Source of the DNA: CALBJU01 sp965247125
GTDB lineage: Bacteria; Bacteroidota; Rhodothermia; Rhodothermales; UBA10348
Direction of reading: 5' to 3'
Length of the DNA stretch: 64,000 bases
Assembly (NCBI GenBank): GCA_965247125.1
Contig: CBDFGO010000002.1
Span: forward strand, 186,001-250,000
A program made the translations under genes and the position numbers. Under the pieces are notes generated by a model. It worked only from the letters and a program-made list of their open reading frames with translations, ran no database searches and was not told the origin of the DNA. Below are positions 17,151-26,068 of the stretch, one piece after another. Positions within the stretch are counted from its first letter, which is position 1, and every line of letters starts with the position of its first letter.

Positions 17151-18981
17151 TGAATTGATCGAGGCCCTCGGGACCGAAGGTACCGTCTTCCTGGACGGCA
17201 CAGGTGAGGGTGCTCACGGCAGCGCATTTCTATTTCGAGACCCGATTCGGACGTACCGGGCCGATGTCGTTCATGAAATACCGGAGCTGTTGACCCGTCT
17301 TGATGACGAAACGAACGATGGGATGTTCGTGGCGGGATATCTTAGCTATGAGGCCGGATTCTCGTTTTTACCCGACAAATTCTCCGATCTGAAATCGAAA
17401 GACTGGCGGGCAGCGTTGGGTTACCCGCTAGCGTGGTTTGGTGTGTATGAAGATCGTCAATTGGTGGAAGGGGCAAACCTTCAGGGCAGCGCGGACGCGC
17501 TGGTGCTGAAGGAAACGGAGCCGGAAGGATCGTTTCAGCGGGCCGTCGACGCCATCAAAGAGCTCATCCACGAAGGAGAGGTGTATCAGATCAACCACAC
17601 GACCCGATTCTCGGCCGCCTTCGACGGAGATCCCGTATCGCTCTACCCGCTGCTTCGATCACGCCAGCCGGTCAACTTCGGGAGCATCGTCGTTGCGCCT
17701 GAAGTCACCATTCTTTCCTTCTCCCCAGAGCTGTTTTTCCACCTGTCAGGGTCCGAGCTGACCGCTCGTCCGATGAAGGGGACTGCGCCCAGAGGCGTTT
17801 CAGAAGGTGAAGATCACGCACTCACCGAGTGGCTGCAAAGCGACGAAAAAAACCGCGCTGAAAACTTGATGATCGTGGACCTTCTCAGAAACGATCTCTC
17901 GATGGTTTGCCAGCCGGGATCCGTTCACGTGCCTGACCTTTTCTCTGTCGAGAAGTTGCCCTCTGTGCTCCAGATGACGTCTACGGTGCGCGGAAACGTG
18001 GTGTCAGGGACGCGATTGTCTGACATTTTCTCCGCGCTTTTTCCGTGCGGATCGATCACGGGGGCGCCCAAGATTCGGGCGATGCGACGAATCGCAGAAA
18101 TCGAAGCATCGCCCCGCGGAGTCTATTGCGGGACCATCGGTTACGCTTCGCCCGCATCCCACGCGTCTCCTGATGCTACAGGCTCGTTACCCGAAGAAGC
18201 TACCTTTTCGGTCGCCATCCGGACCGCGACGTTTTCGGGCTCGAAGATGACGTTCGGGGCGGGAGGAGGCATTGTGTGGGACTCCGATCCCGAAGATGAA
18301 TACCTCGAAACCCTGCTGAAAAGGCAGTTTGTTACGCCAGACAAACGACTGGAGAGTGGATTTGAGTTGATAGAAACGATGCGTTTCTCAGGTAAGATTG
18401 CGCTCCTCGAATTCCATCTCGACCGGTTGGAGGGTTCCAGTTCGGAATTTGGATTTTCCTTCGACCGAAACGGAGTGAGAGATGAAGTGAACGCCTATTG
18501 CGCATCGCTCCCGGGCGGCGGAGATCATCGAATTCGGGTCCTTCTGGGCGAAAATGGCGCTCTTTCGGTGGAATCAAAGCCGCTTCAGGATGGGGGCGAC
18601 GAAGAGCTGAAGATCGGTCTTTCATTCACGCGAGCCTCGTCCGGGAATCCATGGTTCAGACACAAAACCACTCACCGCGATACGTACGAAAGGGCGCGGG
18701 CCACGGCCCGCGCCAATGGCTGGTTCGATGCGCTGCTGACGAACGAACGGGGCGAAGTCACCGAGGGCGCGATCACGAACATCTTCGTCATGATCAATGA
18801 TGTCTGGATGACCCCTCCCGTCTCCTGCGGACTGCTCGCAGGAGTCGGTAGACGGGTATTCATGCTGGAGACCGGAGCGAGGGAGAGAACGCTTTTTCCG
18901 GAAGATGTCAAAAACGCTCAACGAATCGTTCTGACCAACGCGGTCATCGGTGCACGCGCGGCGCAGTTTGTAGAACCATGA
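17128..18981 (+). CDS. pabB: Aminodeoxychorismate synthase component I fused to 4-amino-4-deoxychorismate lyase
   Basis: A 617-residue fusion. Residues ~1-410 are a chorismate-binding enzyme: EVYQINHTTRF, RPMKGTAPRG and SITGAPKIRAMRRIAEIEASPRG, the PabB active-site segments. Residues ~415-617 are a class IV PLP aminotransferase fold (FELIETMRFSGKIALLEFHLDRL, NERGEVTEGAITNIFV), the PabC lyase. Together they turn chorismate into 4-aminobenzoate for folate, with glutamine-derived ammonia from a separate PabA. The start is uncertain: no ATG exists near the N-terminus; TTG at 17128 or GTG at 17137 both lie inside the upstream GH109 gene. Confidence 0.92.
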   Translation: MPSVTTIDELIEALGTEGTVFLDGTGEGAHGSAFLFRDPIRTYRADVVHEIPELLTRLDDETNDGMFVAGYLSYEAGFSFLPDKFSDLKSKDWRAALGYPLAWFGVYEDRQLVEGANLQGSADALVLKETEPEGSFQRAVDAIKELIHEGEVYQINHTTRFSAAFDGDPVSLYPLLRSRQPVNFGSIVVAPEVTILSFSPELFFHLSGSELTARPMKGTAPRGVSEGEDHALTEWLQSDEKNRAENLMIVDLLRNDLSMVCQPGSVHVPDLFSVEKLPSVLQMTSTVRGNVVSGTRLSDIFSALFPCGSITGAPKIRAMRRIAEIEASPRGVYCGTIGYASPASHASPDATGSLPEEATFSVAIRTATFSGSKMTFGAGGGIVWDSDPEDEYLETLLKRQFVTPDKRLESGFELIETMRFSGKIALLEFHLDRLEGSSSEFGFSFDRNGVRDEVNAYCASLPGGGDHRIRVLLGENGALSVESKPLQDGGDEELKIGLSFTRASSGNPWFRHKTTHRDTYERARATARANGWFDALLTNERGEVTEGAITNIFVMINDVWMTPPVSCGLLAGVGRRVFMLETGARERTLFPEDVKNAQRIVLTNAVIGARAAQFVEP

Positions 18982-19794
18982 TCAGGCTCGCCCCCTGAAC
19001 TCGTCCATCGTCCTGGTAATTCCAAAAAAGTCGACCACCCAGTCGAACAGATCGACCGGCAAGAGGCGCAACGGAAATGAGGAGTAGACGAACCACGGCA
19101 TGATCAGCCGTCTCTTCTTCCGGACGATGGCTCGAAAGGCTTTTCGAGCGACACGATCGGGTTTCAGGATGGGAAGAAGGAGGGGAAAGCGGGTCTTGAC
19201 GCCCTCGAACATGCCCGTTCCAATAAAGAACGGCGCGATGAGTGTCGTGGTAATGGGATGCCCGAGTCGCTTCATTTCAGTTCTGAGGGCATCATCGAAG
19301 CCGATGGCTGCAAACTTGCTCGAACTGTACGCTGAAAGGCGCGGTGTTGCTACGATTCCACCGGCCGAGGCAACGGTGACGATGTGGCCCGATCCTCGCT
19401 CGATCATCGAGGGGAGAACCGCCCGGGCTGTGTGAAAGTGAGAAATGACATTGATCCTAAATGTGCTCTCGATATCCGCCGCACTAAGGTCCAACAGGTG
19501 CTTTCCGGCCACGATTCCAGCGTTATTGATTAACACATCGACGCCCGAATGCCGCGAGATTATCCCTTCGAATGCAGTCGAAATCGCCTCTGCACTGGAA
19601 AGATCGCAGACAACGCCAGAAAACCGGTCACCCAAATTGATTCGAGCCTCCCGCAATCCAGTTTCGTCGATATCCAGCCCGATGACCGTAGCATGCGCAT
19701 CCAGAAAAAGTTCAGCCAGCAGATATCCCAGACCGCTGGCGGCGCCTGTAATGACGATGACCATTTCGCGCTTCGAAGAGGGAGGGGCTTGCAT
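18982..19794 (-). CDS. Short-chain dehydrogenase/reductase (SDR) family oxidoreductase
   Basis: A 270-residue classical SDR: cofactor loop TGAASGLGYL, Asp after beta-2 (GLDID, which favours NAD(H)), LINNAGIV, and the catalytic Ser/Tyr/Lys set in VASAGG and YSSSKFAA. The last ~50 residues (KKRRLIMPWFVYSSFPLRLLP and on) resemble membrane-associated SDRs acting on lipids. No substrate can be given. It is convergent with pabBC, the two stops abutting. An internal ATG at 19764 is an alternative start. Confidence 0.9.
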   Translation of the reverse strand: MQAPPSSKREMVIVITGAASGLGYLLAELFLDAHATVIGLDIDETGLREARINLGDRFSGVVCDLSSAEAISTAFEGIISRHSGVDVLINNAGIVAGKHLLDLSAADIESTFRINVISHFHTARAVLPSMIERGSGHIVTVASAGGIVATPRLSAYSSSKFAAIGFDDALRTEMKRLGHPITTTLIAPFFIGTGMFEGVKTRFPLLLPILKPDRVARKAFRAIVRKKRRLIMPWFVYSSFPLRLLPVDLFDWVVDFFGITRTMDEFRGRA

Positions 19795-19841
19795 GTCAAA
19801 AGGGGATTTCCGTTGGCCGTGAAGATACGCTTCAGCCTGTG

Positions 19842-21152
19842 TTACTCTCCAGATAGGCCCAGCAGCAGCGCGCGCAGTAGTTCATGGGAAGCAGAATCTC
19901 CGGTGAGCTCCCAGAACATCGCACCGGCAAGACCCCTCTCGAGGGCAAATGCGCCCTTCAGGCCGATCGATCGGGGGCTCTCGTAAGATACCCAGAGTCC
20001 AGCTTTGGCGTCGTGCAGCCAGGGGACTTGAGCTTCTTCATCCCAATGGTGAGCCATCTCCTCGTGGACGGTCGAAACACTGACCCAACTTGCGCTGATA
20101 TCAGACAGTCCTTCATTTTTCTGATAGAGTCCGTCATTTTCCGCGGCAACTCCCTTCCACGATTTTCCAAAGAAGGGCACTCCAAGTACAATTTTCCTCG
20201 CAGGAACGCCGCCGCTCAGGTACGCCTCGATGGTGTCGTGCACGTTTGCCTTGGTAAGCAAAGAATCTGCTGGTTCGGTTGGCGAAGAGGTCGCATAGAG
20301 CGGAGCGTTGAAATTCGTTTTCTCACTCCAGTACCCCGCATAGTCGTAGGTCATCACATTAATCCAGGCGAGATACCGGTGAATTTCAGCCAGTTCCAAA
20401 CGCTTCGCCATTTCTACCGCCCCAGGGGCTGCGATCGTGAGCAAGTAGTGCTTGTTTCTCTCTTCGCCGACTCGATCGAGTTCGGCCCTGAGCTCTGAAA
20501 GCAACAGTGTAAAGTTCTGAGTATCCCGTGCATGACCCGCCTGAAGTCCATCGCTGGCAGGATATTCCCAGTCGATATCAACTCCGTCAAACCCATGATT
20601 AACAACGAATTGTGCAGCAGAAACAGCAAATTCGAGTCGGGATTCAGGAGTGCGCGCGGCCTCGGTAAAAGTAGCCGACCAGGTCCAGCCACCCACTGAA
20701 ATCAGGAGTTTCAAGTGAGGGTTTCGGGCTCTGAGCGCACGAAGTACAGCAAAGTTTCCGGCCCGGCCACGCCTGCCTCCGGAAGGAAAGTCCCATTGTG
20801 GAAATCCGACCTTCACGGTAGCGCTCAACGAGTCGACGTCCGCAAATGCGACGTTAACGTGGGTCAGAAGGTGAGCCGGAATATCCTCAACCCGATAGGA
20901 ATCATCTTCGCTGGCCCAGGAAGGGTAGTACCCCACAACCACCATCCCATCGGGAGTTTCAGGCTCCATGAATGGTGGAAACTCCAGGATCGGGGCGCTG
21001 GCTGAGCACCCGGCCATAAATAGTGCTGCCATCAACCAGTACCGCAGAGCAGGAGATGGTTCGGGCCCGATGAGCCCAGGCACGTGTGCAGGGCAGGCGG
21101 CGCGTATGTTTTTGTGAGTCAACCGCACGGCTGAAGACATCGAGTTGATCAT
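19842..21152 (-). CDS. GH18 family glycoside hydrolase (chitinase-like), predicted lipoprotein
   Basis: A 436-residue protein. The GH18 catalytic motif DxxDxDxE is intact in FDGVDIDWEYPAS, with the family's substrate-site segments INVMTYDYAGYW and LGVPFFGKSW. An N-terminal hydrophobic run ending MAALFMAGC is a lipobox, so the protein is likely anchored by Cys-49 to a membrane, perhaps at the cell surface. GH18 enzymes cleave beta-1,4-linked GlcNAc polymers (chitin) with retention. It stands divergent from acs. The first ~35 residues before the hydrophobic run are unusual for a lipoprotein signal, so a start further in is possible. Confidence 0.9.
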   Translation of the reverse strand: MINSMSSAVRLTHKNIRAACPAHVPGLIGPEPSPALRYWLMAALFMAGCSASAPILEFPPFMEPETPDGMVVVGYYPSWASEDDSYRVEDIPAHLLTHVNVAFADVDSLSATVKVGFPQWDFPSGGRRGRAGNFAVLRALRARNPHLKLLISVGGWTWSATFTEAARTPESRLEFAVSAAQFVVNHGFDGVDIDWEYPASDGLQAGHARDTQNFTLLLSELRAELDRVGEERNKHYLLTIAAPGAVEMAKRLELAEIHRYLAWINVMTYDYAGYWSEKTNFNAPLYATSSPTEPADSLLTKANVHDTIEAYLSGGVPARKIVLGVPFFGKSWKGVAAENDGLYQKNEGLSDISASWVSVSTVHEEMAHHWDEEAQVPWLHDAKAGLWVSYESPRSIGLKGAFALERGLAGAMFWELTGDSASHELLRALLLGLSGE

Positions 21153-21434
21153 TAACGGAAGTCGAATACTGATTCTGATGGTGGAGCCGCGGATCGACTG
21201 AACAGGCGACCTTTTCAGTTCGTTCCTAATGTAGCAACATCTGTCATGTGGCGTGCAATATCACGCGGACCCGTTCAGTGCCGGCCCTGCGATCTTTACT
21301 TGTGACAATATCTGAACAAATCAGACGCCAGTCCTCAATGCTCTCGCTCAGTATTCTCCGGAAATGACGTATTCTACGCGCTCGCACTCTCCTGACGTAG
21401 CCGCCTGTCACACCTGAAATTGTAACATCACATT

Positions 21435-23384
21435 ATGGACGCCAGCTATCCAGCACCGGATTCTTTTGCCCGACAGGCGCTGATCGGGTCCAGGCAGGCC
21501 TACGAAGAGATGTATCAGCGCTCCATCGAGGACCCTGATGCGTTCTGGGGCGACATGGCTGGCCGAATTGATTGGTTTGAACCCTTCACAACCGTAAAAT
21601 CCACCTCATTTCAGAAGGAAGACCTACACATTCGCTGGTTCGAAGGAGGCAAAACCAATGCATCCTACAACTGTATCGATCGACATCTCGAATCCCGAGG
21701 TGAACAGACCGCGCTGATCTTCGAGCCCGACGACCCCCAGGAGACTGCATCCCACATCACGTACAGGGTCCTACACGAAAAGGTGTCTCGATTCGCAAAC
21801 GTGCTGAAAAAACACGGCGTTTCGAAGGGTGATCGCGTTACTATATATCTACCGATGATTCCGGAGGCGGCCTACGCCATGCTGGCCTGCTCTAGAATTG
21901 GAGCGATTCACTCGGTAGTCTTCGGCGGATTCAGCCCTGATTCCCTCGCAAGCAGAATCCTGGACTGCGATTCCACCGTCTTAATCACCGCGGACGAATC
22001 CAGGCGCGCTGGGAAATATGTCCCCTTGAAATCGAATGCCGACAAGGCTCTCGAACAGTGCCCGGACGTGAACTGTACGCTGGTAGCTCGCCGGAGTGGA
22101 CGCCCGGTCGAAATGCACGAGGGACGGGACTACTGGCTCGATCAGGAAATGGATTCTGTCCCCGACAGGTGTCCTCCTGAGCACATGGATTCGGAAGATC
22201 CCCTTTTTATTCTCTACACAAGTGGGTCGACCGGAACCCCCAAAGGGGTGTTGCACACGACCGGCGGCTACCTGGTCTACACATCGCTCACGCACGAGTA
22301 TGTATTCGACTATCAGCCGGGGGATGTCTTCTGGTGTACGGCAGACGTCGGGTGGATTACCGGTCACAGTTATATCGTGTATGGTCCGTTGCTCAACGGA
22401 GCGACGCAGGTATTTTTTGAGGGCGTGCCGACGTATCCGGATGCTTCCCGCTTCTGGCAGGTGGTAGATAAACACCGGGTAACCCAGTTCTACACAGCGC
22501 CCACGGCGATCAGAGCCTTGATGCAGCAGGGTGATCAGTTCCTGGAAAACTCTTCCCGGGAGTCGTTGAAACTGCTTGGAACGGTGGGCGAACCCATTAA
22601 TCCTGAAGTCTGGCGATGGTATAACGAAGTGGTAGGAGGATCCCGGTGCCCCATAGTAGATACCTGGTGGCAGACAGAGACTGGAGGGATCATGATCACA
22701 CCCCTCCCCGGCGCGATTGCGACGAAACCTGGAGCGGCGACCGTTCCGTTTTTCGGCGTTCGGCCCGAAATCCTGGATGTCGAGGGAAATCTTCTGGACG
22801 GGGCCTGTGAGGGCGTATTGGTACTGGCGGACTCGTGGCCGAGCCAGGCTCGCACCGTTTATCGGGACCACGAACGATTCGTAAACACGTACTTCACGTC
22901 GTTCGATGGAAAGTACTTTACCGGTGACGGGTGCCGACGGGACGAAGACGGATATTACTGGATCACAGGCCGGGTTGACGATGTGATCAATGTTTCCGGG
23001 CACAGGATGGGTACCGCCGAAGTCGAAAGTGCACTCGTGGCACACGCGACCGTCGCGGAATCGGCTGTGGTTGGATTTCCTCACGACATCCAGGGACAGG
23101 GGATTTACTGCTATGTGACGCTGAATGCATCGATCGAGCCGACAGACGAGCTCAGATCCGAACTCGTCGCGCAGGTGCGTAAGGTAATTGGCCCAATCGC
23201 TCGGCCCGACTTCGTGCAGTTCACAGACGGACTGCCAAAAACTCGCTCCGGAAAAATCATGCGCCGGATCCTGCGCAAAATCGCCGCCGACGATTATTCC
23301 AACCTGGGAGACATATCCACTCTCGCGGATGAGAGCGTGGTTGAAAGCCTGATCGAAAACAGACAGAACCGAATCCGGCAATGA
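21435..23384 (+). CDS. acs: Acetyl-CoA synthetase (AMP-forming)
   Basis: A 649-residue adenylate-forming enzyme that activates acetate to acetyl-CoA by way of acetyl-AMP. The P-loop reads YTSGSTGTPKG, the acetate pocket region WCTADVGWITGHSY and DTWWQTETGG are present, and the C-terminal catalytic lysine lies in KTRSGKIMRRILRK, the site usually controlled by acetylation. Length matches typical Acs (about 650). It is followed by pckA on the same strand 118 bases on; the pair suits growth on acetate with gluconeogenesis. A 281-base gap to the divergent chitinase gene should hold its promoter. Confidence 0.96.
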   Translation: MDASYPAPDSFARQALIGSRQAYEEMYQRSIEDPDAFWGDMAGRIDWFEPFTTVKSTSFQKEDLHIRWFEGGKTNASYNCIDRHLESRGEQTALIFEPDDPQETASHITYRVLHEKVSRFANVLKKHGVSKGDRVTIYLPMIPEAAYAMLACSRIGAIHSVVFGGFSPDSLASRILDCDSTVLITADESRRAGKYVPLKSNADKALEQCPDVNCTLVARRSGRPVEMHEGRDYWLDQEMDSVPDRCPPEHMDSEDPLFILYTSGSTGTPKGVLHTTGGYLVYTSLTHEYVFDYQPGDVFWCTADVGWITGHSYIVYGPLLNGATQVFFEGVPTYPDASRFWQVVDKHRVTQFYTAPTAIRALMQQGDQFLENSSRESLKLLGTVGEPINPEVWRWYNEVVGGSRCPIVDTWWQTETGGIMITPLPGAIATKPGAATVPFFGVRPEILDVEGNLLDGACEGVLVLADSWPSQARTVYRDHERFVNTYFTSFDGKYFTGDGCRRDEDGYYWITGRVDDVINVSGHRMGTAEVESALVAHATVAESAVVGFPHDIQGQGIYCYVTLNASIEPTDELRSELVAQVRKVIGPIARPDFVQFTDGLPKTRSGKIMRRILRKIAADDYSNLGDISTLADESVVESLIENRQNRIRQ

Positions 23385-23502
23385 CACGTTGTGTCAGTCT
23401 GGAAGAGGGATGCTATCTTCTTTGGTTGATCTTCATCCTACTTGGACGCAGGCACTGTAATTTTCTGAATTCCATCATTCTGGAGCCACCCAAATACGTG
23501 TT

Positions 23503-25089
23503 ATGAATTCCGATTTTTCACTCGAATATCTCGGTATTACAAACAAAAACGTCGCCCGTAACCTTTCCCGCGCAAAGCTTTATCAGGAAGCCGTTCTGCG
23601 CGATGAAGGGGCCGCCATTTCAAATCTCGGCGGTTTAATGCTCCGATCGGGCGAAAAGACAGGGCGCTGCCCGAAAGATAAACGGGTCGTTAACATAACA
23701 GGACTCACCGATGACGTATGGTGGGGAAAGGTGAATATCCCCCTGGACCCTCACAACTACGACATCAACCGCGAACGGGCCATCGACTATTTCAACACGG
23801 TTTCGCAGCTCTACGTATTTGACGGTTTTGCCGGGTGGGATCCCGCCTACCGCATCAAGGTGCGCGTGATATGCACACGGCCCTACCACGCGTTATTCAT
23901 GCAGAACATGTTGATTCGTCCCGAGGAGCAGGATTTGGAGGAATTTGGCCGGCCCGACTTCACCATCATGAATGCGGGTAAGTTTCCCGCGAACCGCCAG
24001 ACCGATCAGATGTCCTCAAAGACCAGCATCGCACTGAATTTCGAAGCCAATGAGCTGACCATACTGGGGACCGAATACGCGGGAGAGATGAAGAAGGGTG
24101 TTTTCTCCATCATGCACTATTTCATGCCGAAGCAGGGCGTTCTGTCTATGCACTGTAGCGCAAATGAAGGGGAAGATGGAGATGTATCGTTGTTTTTTGG
24201 TCTATCAGGGACCGGAAAAACGACCCTTTCAGCAGACCCCCGGAGAGCATTGATCGGAGACGACGAGCATTGCTGGACGGAGGATGGCGTATTCAACATT
24301 GAAGGGGGTTGCTATGCAAAGGCCATCGGTCTCTCCGCCAAGTCGGAGCCCGAAATCTTTGACGCGATCAGGTTTGGATCGGTGTTGGAAAACGTTGTTT
24401 ATGATCCGAATACCCACATCGTAGACTTCGATGATTCCTCGATTACGGAGAATACACGGGTTGCCTATCCGATCGATTTCGTAGAGAACGCCAAGATCCC
24501 GTGCGTTGGTGGACACCCGAAGAACATCATTTTTCTGACGTACGATGCGTTTGGCGTGCTGCCTCCGATATCCAAACTGACCTCGTCACAGGCCATGTAC
24601 CATTTTATTTCTGGTTACACGGCGAAAGTAGCTGGTACGGAAGACGGAGTGACCGAACCTCAGGCAACGTTTTCGGCCTGCTTCGGGGATGCCTTTCTTG
24701 TTCTGCACCCCGCGAGTTACGCAGGAATGCTTGCCGAGAAGATGGACACACACGGTGCAAGGGCATGGCTGATAAACACCGGAATGACCGGAGGGAGCTA
24801 CGGCGTGGGCTCCCGAATGAAGCTCTCCTATACGCGTGCAATAATTGACGCCATCCACAGTGGCTCCCTGGATGAGGTGGACACCGTAACGGATCCCGTA
24901 TTTGGAGTGGAGATTCCAACTGAGGTGCCAGGCGTGCCTTCGGAGGTGTTGATTCCTCGAGATACATGGATCGATGCGGCCGAATATGATGTGGCAGCGG
25001 AAAAACTCGCTGAGTTGTTCACGACCAACTTTGAAGAGTATCGCGAAGCCAGTTCCGAAGAGATCGCGAGCGCCAGCCCCCGCCTCTGA
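23503..25089 (+). CDS. pckA: Phosphoenolpyruvate carboxykinase (ATP)
   Basis: A 528-residue enzyme that converts oxaloacetate and ATP to phosphoenolpyruvate, the entry step of gluconeogenesis. The kinase-1a loop GLSGTGKTTLSADP, the metal-binding region IGDDEHCW, and EGGCYAKAIGL identify the ATP-dependent family (the GTP form differs here). Length matches the family. It stands after acs with 118 bases between. Confidence 0.97.
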   Translation: MNSDFSLEYLGITNKNVARNLSRAKLYQEAVLRDEGAAISNLGGLMLRSGEKTGRCPKDKRVVNITGLTDDVWWGKVNIPLDPHNYDINRERAIDYFNTVSQLYVFDGFAGWDPAYRIKVRVICTRPYHALFMQNMLIRPEEQDLEEFGRPDFTIMNAGKFPANRQTDQMSSKTSIALNFEANELTILGTEYAGEMKKGVFSIMHYFMPKQGVLSMHCSANEGEDGDVSLFFGLSGTGKTTLSADPRRALIGDDEHCWTEDGVFNIEGGCYAKAIGLSAKSEPEIFDAIRFGSVLENVVYDPNTHIVDFDDSSITENTRVAYPIDFVENAKIPCVGGHPKNIIFLTYDAFGVLPPISKLTSSQAMYHFISGYTAKVAGTEDGVTEPQATFSACFGDAFLVLHPASYAGMLAEKMDTHGARAWLINTGMTGGSYGVGSRMKLSYTRAIIDAIHSGSLDEVDTVTDPVFGVEIPTEVPGVPSEVLIPRDTWIDAAEYDVAAEKLAELFTTNFEEYREASSEEIASASPRL

Positions 25090-25124
25090 TCCCAGTTCCG
25101 ATTCGAACGGCTTCAAGGCCTCTT

Positions 25125-26051
25125 TCAAAGTCTCCGCGCCAGGTCGACTGCGCCCTCAACAGGCTCTCGCGAACTGCGTTTCACAGATGCGTCCGGAAGT
25201 ACTTCGCGCAGCGCGTCCGAGAGTAGGGACGCGAACGAATCGCTCCGCGTGAGGCCTCCAATCAAGGCAATGTGCTGCGCCGCCAGCGGGACGCGCTGCG
25301 CGAGACGCAGGCACTGACCAGCCAATTGGGCGCATTGCTTCGTGACGATTGATTCAGCAGCGGGATCACCTGAGGTGAGCAACTTAAGGACCAGAGGTGC
25401 CAGAGATGCCACGCTAAAGTCGTCTGCATAAACTGCCCCCAGAACAAGTTCGATGGTTGGATTCGGCAGATTGAGTTCATCCGCAGTGGATATGCCGAGG
25501 GGGGTCGAAGTGTGCGTTTCGAGGTCAACCAGCAATTGCCTTACCGCATCAAATCCTATGGCAGTCCCACTGCCCGGATCACCAATCTCACGGCCCCATC
25601 CTCCTGTACGAATCATGTCTCCCCCCGGGGAAAGTCCGTAACAGCCGGAGCCGGTTCCGGCGATGACAATGATTCCGGGAGTGCGTCCAAACGCGGCTTC
25701 GAGGCCGATTCGGGCGTCCGTGACCACCAGAATGCGATCCGATGTGACGCCCCAACGATCCATCAGCATCCCCGAAAGAGCATTTTGAAACGAAAGGGAT
25801 CCTGCGCCGGCTGCTCCAAGGCAAAATCGGAACTGATCCCGCTTGGTGCCCGCCGGCAACAAGTTCTCTATGGTTTCAGCAACATGTCCGCCAAATGTTC
25901 TCGGATCAATATTTCTGACATTGACGCTCGTTGTAATGGTTGAATAGGTCTCAGAGCCGATCAGGCATTTAATGTCCAACGTGCTCCCGCCTGCATCGGC
26001 ACCAATGATGATTGAACGATCGCTGGCAATGATGGGTCGGTCACTGTTCAT
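25125..26051 (-). CDS. BadF/BadG/BcrA/BcrD-type ATPase, N-acetylglucosamine kinase-like
   Basis: A 308-residue protein of the ASKHA (actin-like) kinase fold. The phosphate-1 loop is IIGADAGGSTLDIK; the glycine-rich segment IVIAGTGSGCYGL with GGWGREIGDPGSGTAIG is that of the N-acetylglucosamine kinase/BadF subgroup; the adenosine loop is ALIGGLTRSD. NAGK-type members phosphorylate GlcNAc or related amino sugars freed from cell walls or chitin. It follows the penicillin-acylase homologue by 17 bases and probably ends the polX operon. Glucosamine or muramic-acid kinase activity is equally possible. Confidence 0.8.
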   Translation of the reverse strand: MNSDRPIIASDRSIIIGADAGGSTLDIKCLIGSETYSTITTSVNVRNIDPRTFGGHVAETIENLLPAGTKRDQFRFCLGAAGAGSLSFQNALSGMLMDRWGVTSDRILVVTDARIGLEAAFGRTPGIIVIAGTGSGCYGLSPGGDMIRTGGWGREIGDPGSGTAIGFDAVRQLLVDLETHTSTPLGISTADELNLPNPTIELVLGAVYADDFSVASLAPLVLKLLTSGDPAAESIVTKQCAQLAGQCLRLAQRVPLAAQHIALIGGLTRSDSFASLLSDALREVLPDASVKRSSREPVEGAVDLARRL

Positions 26052-26068
26052 CGGTCACTCTTCCTGGG

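Noticed and set aside
21981..23387. 468-codon open frame antisense to acs
   Set aside because: Its codons mirror the acs reading frame, no family motif appears, and the acs protein on the other strand is unambiguous.
23385..23405. TGACAC-gtt-GTGTCA hairpin after acs as a terminator
   Set aside because: Six-bp stem with a three-base loop and no following T run; too weak.
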